This document shows, piece by piece, positions 1 to 11,021 of a stretch of 64,000 nt of DNA. The DNA lies in assembly GCA_033296705.1 (NCBI GenBank), contig MU856966.1, forward strand, positions 1-64,000, given 5' to 3'. The position numbers and the translations under genes were made by a program. Below the pieces are notes generated by a model. It was not told the DNA's origin. It saw only the letters and a list, made by a program, of their open reading frames with translations, and made no database searches. Each line of letters opens with the position of its first letter. The stretch's first letter is position 1. The stretch comes from Chaetomidium leptoderma (taxonomy: Eukaryota > Ascomycota > Sordariomycetes > Sordariales > Chaetomiaceae).

Positions 1-278
1 CCCGCTCCCTGTTGCACATGCACGTCCCGGGGTCTGTTGGCTTAACTTGTGACAGTGACTAGCTCGATCTTTGGATCAACCGTTACTAGATAACTCTAGC
101 TAACCGGGAGATAGTTATCTTATCTGTGCGTTTCTCGGAGTGGGGTTTGCAATGGGCTGGTCTGGACTGGTCTGGATCCAGATTCAGGCCCACTCATGGA
201 AATCTTGAAAACCCCTCACCCCCGCAATGCCACTTCATCAGCATCCACCCTACTCTGCTGTTTCAACAAACAAGTACG

Positions 279-357
279 GGTTTGCTGGCGTAATGGCAGC
301 GCGTCTGACTACGATGAGTACATCAGGAGGTTCCAGGTTCGACCCCTGGGCAGATCG
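279..357 (+). tRNA. tRNA-Arg(ACG) with a 7-nt intron
   Basis: A full cloverleaf can be drawn. The 7-bp acceptor stem pairs 279-285 with 350-356 (two G-U pairs). The D arm starts at 288. The anticodon stem is 304-308 with 323-327. The T arm is 333-349 with loop TTCGACC, and the discriminator base is G357. The loop reads CTACGA, so the anticodon is ACG (311-313). Seven extra bases (315-321) sit after position 37, the canonical tRNA intron site. Six T residues at 360-365 would end Pol III transcription. Confidence 0.9.
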
Positions 358-359
358 TC

Positions 360-365
360 TTTTTT
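360..365 (+). terminator. Pol III T-run terminator of tRNA-Arg
   Basis: A run of six T starts 3 bases after the mature tRNA 3' end, as expected for RNA polymerase III termination. Confidence 0.7.
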
Positions 366-800
366 GGTTTATAATACAATCGTAATATATTATTATTGAA
401 GAGCCTTTACCTTTTGAAGTAATAATTTAAATTTAGCCTTTACCTTTCTAAGTTGCAATTTAGTTTACTCTTCAACTACTAAATTCTTTATATTTATTAA
501 TATAACTCTAAATAGTTAATTAAGGATCACTATTTACTACTAATTAGTAATTATATATTAGAGGTTAAATAGAGTCTATAACAAGTATTTAGTTTGTAAC
601 TTGATATATCTAAATTATATTATTGAATAATATTTTATACTAAAATAGCTAGCATTACTACTAAACTAAATTAGATTAGTATCATAAAATATTATACTTA
701 GCTTTAGTAAAAGTATTAGAAAGGATTAGATAATACTTCCATATAAGATAGGAAGGAGTACTATATATTAATTGAATTCTGTTTCTACCCTACACCTCTA
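366..800. repeat. AT-rich, TpA-rich degenerate block
   Basis: The sequence is strongly A/T-rich and full of TA steps (tatatta, taatta, attagat), in sharp contrast with the GC-rich surroundings. No open frame of useful length exists. This is the usual look of repeats degraded by RIP (C-to-T mutation of duplicated DNA) in Pezizomycotina. The original element cannot be recognised. Its position just behind a tRNA gene fits an old retrotransposon insertion, but that is inference. Confidence 0.6.
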
Positions 801-860
801 TACTCTAGTCTCTAGTAACCACCTAAGGACTTATCTAAGTAGCTAGCTCTTAGTGCTAGG

Positions 861-872
861 CTACCTAGGTAG
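861..872. repeat. 12-bp perfect palindrome CTACCTAGGTAG
   Basis: The 12-bp sequence equals its own reverse complement. Its TACCTAGGTA core recurs at 59256-59265 and 59305-59314, always between genes. Its function is unknown. Confidence 0.6.
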
Positions 873-1679
873 TTTGGCCCGCATCATGTCCTTGTAAAAA
901 GCTAGGAGCACGTTGACGTTAGCTGTCGATGCCGACCGTGCTGAACATGATCTGGTTGTCGCCGACGGACCGACGGGCCGACGGAGTCTTGCGTGCCGTC
1001 AGCCAAGGCCATGGAGCTTTCCGAATGCCCCCGCCCCCGGATCGCGGACTCTAGATGTGTCAACGTATTCAGTACCAGAAGTCGTCACCGGTCGTGTGAA
1101 CGACCTCGCCATGGGGGTGCAGCACGGTTGCCAACACTACCTTAGTACCGGCCGTGCCCGACGATGCAAGAATAGTTCGGATGGCCGTACCAGTGGCGTA
1201 CAGTCTCATCAGTTATCTTCATGTCGTGCGGCGTACAGTCTCATCAGTTATCTTCATGTCGTGCGGTGGTACATACACAGTAGGAGGGTAAGTGAGGTAG
1301 GTAAGACCTGGGGGAAAGACAGGGCGGTGCGGCGTATCGAAGAAACGCCGCTGTTGTCGCCATTCTAAGAGTCATTCGATCAAGCTTCAATTGGCTAATG
1401 CCCTGCCCCTCCGCGCTTCATAAGCATTTCCCGGCGCGTTCCTTCGACCCCGTCTTTGTACAACTATCGTGGCTATCGGTCGCTGTCCTTACCTTAATGG
1501 ACAAGCCTCGGATGAAATGCGGGCGCGGGGCGGCTTCCCCACTTCGGCGGTTCTTGAACCCCCACCTCGCCTCGCGCACCTCGAGCGCATCAAGTTCAAC
1601 CAGCCAGCGACGACCAGCCCTTCTCTCCCCGTTCCTTTCCTCTCCGGCCATCTCGAGATTCGTCTCGGGAAACTCAGAA
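873..1679. other. Intergenic region upstream of FAD synthetase
   Basis: No convincing coding sequence was found. The stretch contains a perfect 35-bp tandem duplication at 1197-1266 and presumably the promoter and 5' leader of the FAD synthetase gene that starts at 1680. Confidence 0.6.
1197..1266. repeat. 35-bp perfect tandem duplication
   Basis: Bases 1197-1231 are repeated exactly at 1232-1266, starting CGTACAGTCTCATCAG. Two copies only. The lack of divergence suggests a recent duplication. Confidence 0.95.
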
Positions 1680-2782
1680 ATGACAGCCAACTCGGCCTGC
1701 CAGCATCAGCAGGATGCACGGATCAATGGCACCACCAAACCCAACACAGGGGCGGCGTTGACACGTGGTGTGTTACCGCCCGCGCTGCCCGAGATCTGCT
1801 TCGAGTTGCAAGCCAAGATCGATGCATTCCTCTGCGAACAGACCGACGACCGCGCTTTGCGCAAAGTCCAGAGTCAAGTCAGAGAGTCCATGGGCGTGAT
1901 CCAGGAGGCGCTGCGCCGGTATGGGTGAGTGTTGTGTGACCTTGGCCGAGGTGAGGGCCGGGCGGCAGGAAACCTTCCGCGAGAAGCCCCGCTGACTTGA
2001 AGTTGGAACCTACAAAAGGCCCGATCACCTCTCACTCTCGTATAATGGCGGCAAGGACTGTCTCGTCCTCCTAGTGTTGATACTAGCCTGCCTGCCCGGA
2101 TGGGCTTCCCGCTCACCACCTCCCGCCTCCGACATCGCCACGACCACCCAATGCCCCGCGACCCCGGTGTCTGACCCGTCCCCGACCTCGACCGCCGCCG
2201 CTCCCGGCCGGCCCCTCCAGGCGATATACATAGTCTCTCCCCACCCGTTTTCGGAAGTCGAAGACTTTGTAGCGCAGTCCGCGGAACAATACCACCTCGA
2301 CCTCAAACGTTATGCGCTGCCCATGCGGCCGGCTCTCGAGGCCTACTCGGAGGATAGGCCAGACATTGGGGCCATTTTCTTGGGGACACGGCGGACAGAT
2401 CCACACGGCGAGTTTTTGACGCACTTCGATCCGACAGACGAAGGCTGGCCGCAGTTTATGCGTGTCCATCCTGTCATTGATTGGCACTACATTGAGATCT
2501 GGGCGGTGAGTCCTTGTCTTCTCTTGGAACCTCGCGCCGATTGTGGCATCTGGTGGGGCGGGGGAAAGGGCCGGCGAAAGGATCGAGACGCTGACTCAAA
2601 AGCAGTTCATCCGGCACCTCCAAATTCCGTTTTGCGATTTGTACAACAGGGGCTTTACCTCCCTAGGAGGTGTGACAGACACCCGTCCGAATCCAGCGCT
2701 CGCGGTCAGCGGAGACGCGTCCAAGTTTCGACCAGCATATGAGCTCAGAGATGACGACGAAGAGCGCCTTGGCCGAGATTGA
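1680..2782 (+). CDS. FAD1: FAD synthetase (FMN adenylyltransferase), PAPS-reductase family
   Basis: The predicted product (302 aa) converts FMN and ATP to FAD in the cytosol. Model: exons 1680-1924, 2019-2505 and 2606-2782; all phases close, donors are GTGAGT, and the last intron has a GCTGAC branch site. The SYNGGKDC motif after the first junction is the ATP-pyrophosphatase P-loop of this family. Later GTRRTDPHG, HFDPTD, FMRVHPVIDWHY and YTSLGGVTDT-like segments match fungal Fad1, and total length is close to the yeast enzyme. Odd point: a Ser/Pro/Thr-rich stretch of about 35 residues is inserted between the P-loop helix and the QAIYI strand. The ATG at 1680 was chosen because it opens the frame that splices correctly into the P-loop exon. 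Confidence 0.9.
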
Positions 2783-3524
2783 TAGGGACTTCATGTCATT
2801 TTCTACAGGTCTGCCACGCTGGCGCCCCGCGGGGCCGCCGGGGTTGCGTCACGATTAGATGTTGCCAGACAACTTCCGTGTTGGCGCGGGCCGGCGTAGC
2901 AGCGCGAGAGGCTGCATTACGGCTTGGTTGTTGAGGGGTGGACTCACTTTACAGCGCTTCGCTTCATAGATGATAGAACACCATAGACGGCGTAGTGCGT
3001 GGTCCGGGGGGACGCTTCCCGGGGGGCTCTCGCCATAGCATAGTACCGCGGAAAAGGGGACTGAGTCATGGATCTCGGCATGGACTTCGGCGGGAGAAGC
3101 AAAAACACAAGCCGCCATTGCAGGGAATCATTGGATAGAATAGCTGGGGAGCCTGTGGGGTTTGGGGGAGTACAAAGTACTTTTCAGAGAGTCTCAATCT
3201 CGAGGGCTGGGGGGAATTCCATCCGCAAGTTCCAAGACCTATTCATCGCGTTAGGTCCAAGTCGCCGTCAATCCGCCGTCTGGGCCGAGTCCGTTAGTTG
3301 TACTCTTGCCCGAGAGAGCCCGATCTCACCGTTTCACCGCTCTGGCTGCATACTACACGCGCCAAAGACGGGAGTCCAACTGCGAGGCGCCTTCCTTCCT
3401 CTTTCTCTTTGCGTGGGGCTTTCGAGTCCAAAGCTGCGAATCACACCCAAGAACGATATATGTCGGAAAAACCTCGTATTATAAGCTATCCTTAATGACT
3501 AGAGACACCCAAGAGCTCTCTCCC
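2783..3524. other. Intergenic stretch, FAD synthetase to secreted protein (convergent)
   Basis: The stretch lies between the 3' ends of two convergent genes. Short open frames on both strands show no recognisable protein features. It presumably holds both 3' UTRs. Confidence 0.5.
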
Positions 3525-4332
3525 CTATGTATACTGCCAAGCACCGAGGGTCCCGCTTGGCAGGGAGTTGATCTTGAGGTTAATGGGGTGGCATTCGTTG
3601 AACTTGTCCGCATTTGTCTCGTTCCTAGCCACCAAGTTCCAGCCCGGGCCGCCGCCGCCAGAAGCCCTGGGCGGGCAGGCAGCCCACCCCCAGCCGTTGC
3701 CATTGAGGTTGACGAAGCCGCCGCCCTGGTAGGCGCCGAAACCCTCCCTGATGCTGCCCGGTGGCAGGTAGGCCGAGTGGGCCTGGGTGTAGCCCATGTT
3801 CCAGTACGGGTCCAGGTAGGCTTGCTGGCCGCCGGGGACCATGACGCTCATGGATACGCTGCCTTGGTAGGCGGCGAGAACGGTGGTGTCGCCCGGCGGG
3901 CAGGCGGAGCCGACCTGCTCAGGGCAGTAACTGCTTGTCTCGCCGTCGAGGGTCCAGTGCAGGCCACCGGCGGTGACGGGCTTGCCGTGGATGGGGAGGC
4001 CCGGGTTGTCGACGGTGAGGGTGAAGGGGGTGTCCACGGGCGGGAGAAGCGTCAGGACGCTGTTGGTACACGTGTACATGAACTTGCTGTAGCATGCACC
4101 GGCGCAGTTGGACAGCGGCTCGCCTCCTGTGATGGGGCAGAGGAACTGGTTGTCCCAGCAGACATACTAGATGTAGGACTAGGTTAACATGATGTCGCGT
4201 GCGGGGGCGCATGCCAGTGCCGGGACATACCTGAGCTGGGTCGTACTGTGCCGGGCCGCAGGGCTGGAGGTCAGCCAGAACCTCGTGGGCAAGCCCAAGG
4301 AGGGCGGCAGCAGCCAACGTGAACCGAGTCAT
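3525..4332 (-). CDS. Small secreted protein, fungal IgE-binding-protein-like family
   Basis: Two exons on the minus strand, 4332-4231 and 4166-3525, encode 247 aa. The donor is GTATGT, the acceptor CTAG, the intron 64 nt. The N-terminus (Met, charged residues, Ala/Leu-rich core ending VLA-D) is a typical signal peptide of about 20 residues. The Cys-rich start is followed by features recalled from a widespread family of secreted ascomycete proteins: SPIHG-like LPIHGKP, SYCP, CPPG, VPGGQQAY and GYTQAHSA. The C-terminal half contains a Gly/Pro-rich loop and WAACP. Members are often annotated as IgE-binding or carbohydrate-binding; no biochemical role is firmly known. It presumably acts outside the cell or in the wall. 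Family assignment is from memory of motifs and is moderate. Confidence 0.75.
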
Positions 4333-5125
4333 CTTGAGTGCCTTGCGTCTTGTTAGACCACGGCTGAGGTGGCTAAAGTGCTATTTGGTTGGGTGAGGCG
4401 GGAGGGAATCGATGGCTGGTGACCAACATCTTTCTACAGGAGGCAGTGGTGGGATTGAAGTGAACTTATACACAGGCGACACACTCGCCTGGGATCCGTT
4501 CCCGTGGCTACGATCCACACCAACCTCGTAGCATTTCAAGTTTAACACCGCGAATGGCAAGGAGGAACCCTTGCAGGGCACTCGACTGTCCTGCATCATC
4601 TCGTATTCCGGCTCACGGGAGTGGGATCGGGCTCTCGGCATCCAAGCTTGGATGGAACTCGAGGATGGGCCAGGGAAGCAGAAATCGCCCGTCGAAAATC
4701 GTCCATGCCCAAAAGCGTCGAGCATTGGCTGGCACCCCGTGCTGACTGCGCTCGTCTGTTGGATACGAGCTTCAGCTGGAGAGCTCCCCGATGGCAACAG
4801 GCACTGTTTTCTTCCCGTAAACCGCTTCGACGGAATTCGTTGAAATCCCAGCCTTGGGAACCGAGAGCCGAACAACACTGTGATGCGGGGTGGGGAAACC
4901 TGGAAGTGATCGACCGCTAAGCATCTCGTATTCAACCTCGCCAGGTGGGGTCAACCCGGACGGGCCAGCCCGGCTTAACTACCTACGGAGTACCGTACAC
5001 TACAACCTTGTCCCAGCTGGGAATCCGGAGAAGTGGGCCTCCATCCAAGCTAAAAATAAGTCGGCGTTCCAACAGCAGTCACCCAAACCAAAACAATCCC
5101 ATCAACGCCTCGCAATCCCTCGTCA
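4333..5125. other. Divergent promoter region, secreted protein and HNH gene
   Basis: No supported gene. The region separates two divergently transcribed genes and should contain both promoters. Open frames here lack protein-like composition. Confidence 0.5.
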
Positions 5126-6419
5126 ATGCCATCATCGTCGACACCTGCCGGTAGCGGCGCGCCGCGAATTCCGCCACGAACGACTAGCAATATGGGCCGA
5201 GAATCCCTTGAGCGCGACCACGCGCTGCTGTTATCCGATCTCGAGAGTGCCAAAAAAAAAGGTCAAGCCGTCCACGAGCTTTGACGCCAGGTACTGGGCG
5301 TCGGCCGCCGCAGCCTGTGACGCTTCGATCCATGTTTTCGAGGCGGAAACAAAGTTAGCCATCCGGAGATGGATCGATGAGGACGAGGGGCCCGATGCGA
5401 GAAGCTGGTGGGCTACGCAAGAAGCTCGCCGTATCATCGAGAAAATCAAAGCGGCCACATACGAAAAGCGGTTGTATAGCAACCAGGCGGATCAGATCGA
5501 GCGAGGCGGCCCAATTCGGCGGGCATTCCAGGCAATGTTCACAACGAGCCAAATGGGGATTTGCGCGGACAAGGTTGGGATGGGCCCGCGTACGCGATCC
5601 GAACAATCCAAATTCAAGAAACAGCTCATCACCAAGTACAACGCTGCCACAACACGGCCAAATAAGCCCAAGGTCATCGTCTCGCTACATGACAGCGCTA
5701 CAGGTTTAGACCTCGTCCAGCCGCTTATTACAGCGGCCCATCTAGTCCCCCATAGGCTTGGGCCAGATATTTTGGTTGCCCTCTTCGGCGTCAACGTTGA
5801 GGGGGAGCTGTATACAGCACTAAATGGCCTTTTACTCCATGTGGATGTTGAAAGGGCTCTCGACGATGGCGCGATTGCGATCGTACCAGACCTCCCAGAT
5901 GATCCTTCGACCGAGCAGATAGCAGACTGGGAGAAAAACGAGCCGAAGAATTACCGATGGAGAGTTATCGACGACAATGCGGAGTCCCTCGATACGTTCC
6001 TCGTACTCAAGGACCAAGGCTCTACAAAAGACATCACTATTCGAGACCTGGACGGCCAACAACTATCGTTCAAGAACAACCAACGCCCAAGAGCAAGATA
6101 CCTCTACTTCTTTGACGTTGTCGCGCAGCTCAAAATGGCTTGGAGACATGACTACCGTAAAGATCCCATCAACGTCTTCAAGTCCCAGCTCGGGAAAGGT
6201 TTCTGGGCTACCCGGGGCCGGTATCTAAACCGGGCTCTTCTCCTTGCTTTAGCCGAGGAGATTGGTCACAACACAGGATTTCCCAAGAATATTCCACCTC
6301 TACCCGGTAACGATAACGACAAGGAGGAGCTAGATAGGACAGGGCTTGTTGCTATTACCAAAATTATCCAGGCACAAAGAACAGCCAATGAGGAGGAGGA
6401 AGAAGAAGAGGGTAGTTAA
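5126..6419 (+). pseudogene. HNH-nuclease-domain protein with a one-base frameshift at an A9 run
   Basis: The coding frame starts well at ATG 5126 (MPSSSTPAG...), passes MGRESLERDHALLLSDLES at 5192, and reaches nine A at 5252-5260. After that the protein continues only if one base is skipped (SFDARYWASAAAACDA onward, to the stop at 6417-6419). With eight A the gene would be one uninterrupted exon of about 430 codons. The middle part contains AAHLVPH (about 5732) and LNGLLLH...ERALDDGAI (about 5817), which correspond to the H, N and H positions of the fungal HNH_2-type domain. The N-terminal helices are rich in Arg/Lys and Asp/Glu, and the C-terminus is a Glu run. Biological role of these fungal HNH proteins is unknown. 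The break may be a sequencing or assembly error, a real mutation, or a site of slippage. Confidence 0.7.
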
Positions 6420-7106
6420 TTAGATTATCAAAGCTAGACACTACAAAGCCTTTTAAGGTTGTCGCGAGCAAAGTAACTGCCCAATGGTAACACGTAACCG
6501 CCCCGCGGTCACAGTTACCTGTGACCTTACTTCAGTACTGCGGGGGCTACCGCAGCGGCCCAACAAGCTCCCGATCGGGGCGGCTCCTGCACACTGCTTG
6601 ATGTTTCCGGGCGGAGTGGACTGAGGGGCTTTCTGTCCGGCCAAGAGAACGATCGTGGACCCTGTACGGGATAGACCACCTGAAATTGACGTCGTTGCCA
6701 TGAACAATCCCCACTACCTGGAGAGGAAACTCGAGGCTGTCGTGGCGAGCAGCATGCTCTTCGTGTTTAACGGTCACTCGCCCCCCCGCCCCCGCTAAAC
6801 TGACCATTTCCGCGGTTGCGGCCGACACTCTATTCGGCAATGGCATTCCCTGCCTTGAAGATTTCGCTTCTCGTCACTTTTGGCGCAGCGAGGGGCGGGG
6901 GCAAGGAAATACACAGTAAGTGCAAAGACGCCTCGGAAGCAGGAAAAAATTCGCAATGACGGGCCAATTGGACAACAACACATCGGGTATCATTAGCGTG
7001 GCGGCTCCAGCCAAGAGAGAGAAGCTCCCTCTATCATCAAACAAACACCATATGATGCTGGTAGCCAGCATTCTCGGAAAGGAGTGCGCGGTGCGCTCGT
7101 GCGGGT
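6420..7106. other. Intergenic stretch, HNH gene to CorA gene (convergent)
   Basis: It lies between two convergent 3' ends. Nothing beyond probable 3' UTRs was recognised. Confidence 0.5.
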
Positions 7107-9257
7107 TCATGCCAAACGCCTATTCCGCCTCCTGGAACGGCTTGCTTTTAGGCGCAAAATGTAGCGTCGCTGTAGCAGCGCCTTGCAATAGTCATAGATG
7201 ACTTCTCTGAGCAAGACCACGGTGGTAACAGCAACCACGGGGATAGCGATCTTCCAGCTGCTTGACGGTCAATGGCTGAGACGCAAACGACTAGCAGTGG
7301 GGCAGGGGGGTTGGGAAAGTACGAACAAGTAATCAACACCCTCCTCCAAAACGGTGAAGGGCTGAAAGTTCTGGCCGAAATAGCCGGTCAGGAATGTCAA
7401 CGGGAGAAAGATGATGGTTGCTATCGTCAATTGCTTCATGGATTCGCTTTGGTAGGCGGAGATGGTATTGAAGATGAGTCCGATCATGCCATCGGCCGAG
7501 CTCTTGAGCTGGTTGAGCGTCTCGGTTATCAGAACGCAATGGTCCAGGACGTCTCCGAGATATGTGTACGTCAAGGGCGTGATGATGACTCCGTGTTTCG
7601 GATCTAGTAGATGCATCATGAGTGCATCCCCTGCCACGTCTGTCTCGTGATCACGCAGGGCATTAATGAGGGCAGTGATGGGGTTGATGAAGGCTAGGAC
7701 CTTGTTGATCTCGGAGATGAGGATGTATAGGCTCTTGGTATGCCCGACATTGGGCCGGTTCAAGACATCGAGCTCGAGGTCCCCAATCACGTCACCGTAG
7801 CAAGCCGTGACCGGAATCGCCAAATCGATGATTCCATCGATGATGGCCTGTCCGACCATGGAAGCATCGCATGATCTTGCACAGAAACTCGTTAGCAATA
7901 AGCCCTGCGACGAGCTAAACATGGAAAATAGCAATCCTGACTTACTGCCGGATGATGGTGTCAATTGTTTGGAGGCGCCGAACAATTGGATCCTCGATAT
8001 CCTGCGCAGATTGTTCGAAGAAGCTGATGATGCTGTTGTCGTTGGTGATGAACATGGATACCTGCTCGCATGCCACGGCCAGATTTCTGGAGGATAGAGC
8101 GGAGTTCTTTTCCATGAACTGTGTCCGCGGGTCGTTTGGCGAGGCATGGTAGCGCTGCAACGTACGTAGCAGACCGGTATCCGGGACGTCCGAGAAGCCA
8201 GTGGGCTGCGATTTGAGATACACGCCAAGATTATCGGTGGTAGATGCCTTGTCGGCGCCCACGTGTTTCTCTCGCCCGTCACTAGTCCTGCCGCGGAACG
8301 CTCTCCTCAACCGCCTGAGCAGTCTGCTGGAGGACCCCGCGCTTCGCCTGCTCCGCCCGCTTTTCCGACTCTGAGCGTCGTCCTCGGAGTCCGAGTCTTC
8401 GCTCTCCGAATCGTACAAATGGACCAGCTTCTGAAGGGTGAGGACGACGAAGGCATGCGTAGGGAACCTGTAGAGATTAGCAAACCGCAGCACCCTCTCC
8501 CCCCGTGGTTTGGATGCCCTGCGCACCATTCGGCCTTTGTTCTATTTCTCGTGTTCATGATATCCTCGATCGCTAGTTTGTGAAGGTTTTTGTGCCGCCC
8601 CAAAGCCTGGATGACATCCCAACTAAGACCGTTGACGTTGATCCAGCGGCATCTAACCCAGTCTGGTCGTGGCCGGCTCAGGAACGTCGCCAGTGTCTCA
8701 TTGTCGAGCTTCTGGATGGATAGGCGGTCTTGGGAGAAATCGACGACGGTGATCTTGCAGGGGGCGCTGAGGATCGGCATAGAGGCATGGCCGCCGTCCG
8801 GTTTAGTCGGGTCCACACCTGGTTCGCCGCCGGCTAGAGGGAGGGGAGCGGAGGGTCAGTATGGCGAGCAAGGGGGGGGGCAAGGAGCGGAAATCGACAT
8901 ACGATGCCAGCCCGGTCGGACTGTAAAGTCTTGGAAGTCATCGACTGTCCTGAAGGTTCCGGCGCGGGTTGGGCGGCGCCGTATGCCGGGGCTCAATGCG
9001 GCTTCGGTATCGGAGCGGGCGGGTGCAAAGGCGGGATTGAGCGGGTCCGTAGCCGAGGCGGAGCGTGTGGTGTTCAATTTGGGGAGACCGGAATCGAGGG
9101 GGTAGTGCACGTGCGAGCTGTCTCGGCTGTGGCTCCTGCCCGAATCTTCGGCTTGTTGCGCGGCGGTCGGGGGCAGTGCGACGGAAGGCAGGCTCGAGGT
9201 CGTCGCGAAGTCGCGCGCAACTGGGTCCGCTCCACCCCCAAGAGTTGCGCCAGACAT
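7107..9257 (-). CDS. CorA-type (MIT family) divalent metal ion transporter
   Basis: Five exons on the minus strand (9257-8903, 8833-8527, 8467-7946, 7875-7327, 7257-7107) encode 627 aa with consistent phases. The N-terminal 190 residues are Ser/Pro/Thr-rich and probably cytosolic. The HKLAIEDIMNTRNRTKAEW segment followed by HAFVVLTLQKLVH is typical of fungal CorA proteins, with an acidic then basic low-complexity insert after it. The C-terminus has two membrane helices: the first ends in the loop YFGQNF, the fungal form of the CorA GMN signature, and the second is IAIPVVAVTTVVLLREVI, after a 69-nt intron. A very basic tail follows. Function by family: Mg2+ or related ion transport at the plasma or vacuolar membrane. 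One donor (GTGCGC, intron 8526-8468) is non-standard after GT. Confidence 0.88.
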
Positions 9258-11021
9258 GGATGGGGATTGATTTGCTGGCCGAGAGCCGCGAGCTGCTTCC
9301 GCCTTTTTACTTCTCTGGCATTGAAGGGTTCAAATCTGCAGGCGCAAGCTATACCTCTCCCTCTCGATTATGGAATTAAAGCTGAAGCATTCCAGTCAAG
9401 ATGAAGCAGCCTGGACCAGGAGCGTGGTTTATGGTACCTGAAATTCAGGGTCAGCGTGGATGAAAAATAAGTGGGGTCTCCCCCCCTGCGACGGCAACCG
9501 AGATCCGAAGTGCCTCAAAAGTGACGAAATGCTCCTGTGCCACTACACCTCCCTCCCCTAACCAACAACGTGATTGTACCCGGCATTGGCCAATCACGTA
9601 TGCGCAGGGCGAAACAAAGAAGACTTTTGGGTTGCCTTTCACATCTATAATTAGAGGAGGACTGTGTGAACTATATGAGACTAGTTGAACTGCCAGAACA
9701 GGCCGTCAACAACGTCAGGCGCCTGGGTAGCGACACATCAGACGGTGTCCAGGGTCCAGCTTTGGGACGGCATTCAGTGCTCGATTTATTTTCTCATCTG
9801 GGGACAACAGAGTCCATTCTTGAACATGATGTTAGCCACATGTATACTCAGGACTGTGTACGCGTCGGGCTTTAATTAGGGAATACCAAGGCTTCCTCCT
9901 AATTACCGCTTGACGGTAGGGTCTCCCCCGCCGGTATTGTATTTTGGGGTCGAGAGATTGGCTGTGAGCTCTTGGGATCGGGTAATTATTCTAACTCAAG
10001 AACTGGTATTCCCAAACCCTCAAGATTGCCTTGGGTAAATTTCTTCTAGCTCCAGCGTACGACTACCCGCTCGATTTCCAAGTTGTTCAAGTTCCCTCGC
10101 TAATTACTCCACACAACTATCACATCCCCCGTTTCCTACCCTCCTTGACGCGCTTACCTTTCCCAGTACAAAAAAACCATCAACGCTTAAGCCGTTCTTT
10201 TCCCATCCCAACGGCCAAACACACGGCGCTCTCCAGCTATCTAGCCACTTCCTTCCTCCCGTCCTTACCTCCCACCAGCTGCTTGATCTTCCCGTTGCAA
10301 TCCGAAAGCCTCTCATTTCATTCGCACTCTCGAGTGACAACTTCTTCTCATTTTAATATTCTACGGTGGGAGACAACGACAGGAAAGAACCGCACAGTTT
10401 CTCTCTTGACCTGTCGACAGGCGGGAATATCAAACCGCTGCTGCCGACTGTGCTCAATGGCTGGGCTACCACAACAACACTACACCTCGGTTTCATCTCG
10501 CAAAAAAAATGTTTTCTGTTTTTGCGTAGGCAGCAAGGCTCCCATCGGAGTTATAGCCTATTCTGCATTTCTTTGAGTTTCCTTTGCTCCAAAACCGCCT
10601 CCTTTCCTCAACTTTCAAATTTATTTTCTTCATCCCCCCCGCTACTAATTCAACGCAAGCCGGTAGCCTTGCCCTCCGAGACAATCACAGGTCCAAGAGC
10701 GCTCCGGACCCACGGCGCCCTCAGTAAGTACGATTCAGAGTGGCCATAGTTGGCGGTGGAAACGGCGACAGATTTCTGTTCTCTCATCTCGCTTCTTCCC
10801 CGGCCCGAGCTCTCACGTTCCACCTCTTTCTCTTTTCCTCATCCAACTATTCTAACACACATGCTGCAGAGACCCATCATTCCAAGTGGCGAGCTGGACC
10901 TCCATCTCTATGGCGTTGGGCACGGGCGACCTTGCTTGATCGCCTTTCCTGCTCAGCGGAAACATCGTTACAACCTCCGAGGTGCCCTTTTTGTCTCTTT
11001 TCTCCCCGCCCTACCGTCACT
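9258..11021. promoter_or_regulatory. Divergent promoter region, CorA and SNF2/RING genes
   Basis: About 1.8 kb between divergent start codons. No protein gene is supported. The right part is pyrimidine-rich on the plus strand, as fungal promoters and leaders often are, and contains a probable 5' UTR intron at 10724-10869 of the helicase gene. Confidence 0.5.
10724..10869 (+). other. Probable 5' UTR intron of the SNF2/RING gene
   Basis: A consensus donor GTAAGT at 10724, a CTAAC branch-like site about 20 nt before the end, and an acceptor CTGCAG ending at 10869 define a 146-nt intron upstream of the ATG at 11022. It is inferred from splice signals only. Confidence 0.55.

Noticed and set aside
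3306..4187. 293-codon plus-strand open frame
   Set aside because: It is the antisense shadow of the secreted protein gene at 3525-4332, with Val/Gly-rich repetitive composition.
4890..5191. Upstream extension of the HNH open frame to an ATG at 4890
   Set aside because: Residues before the A9 run in that frame are not family-like, while the alternative frame from 5126 is; the extension is fortuitous.
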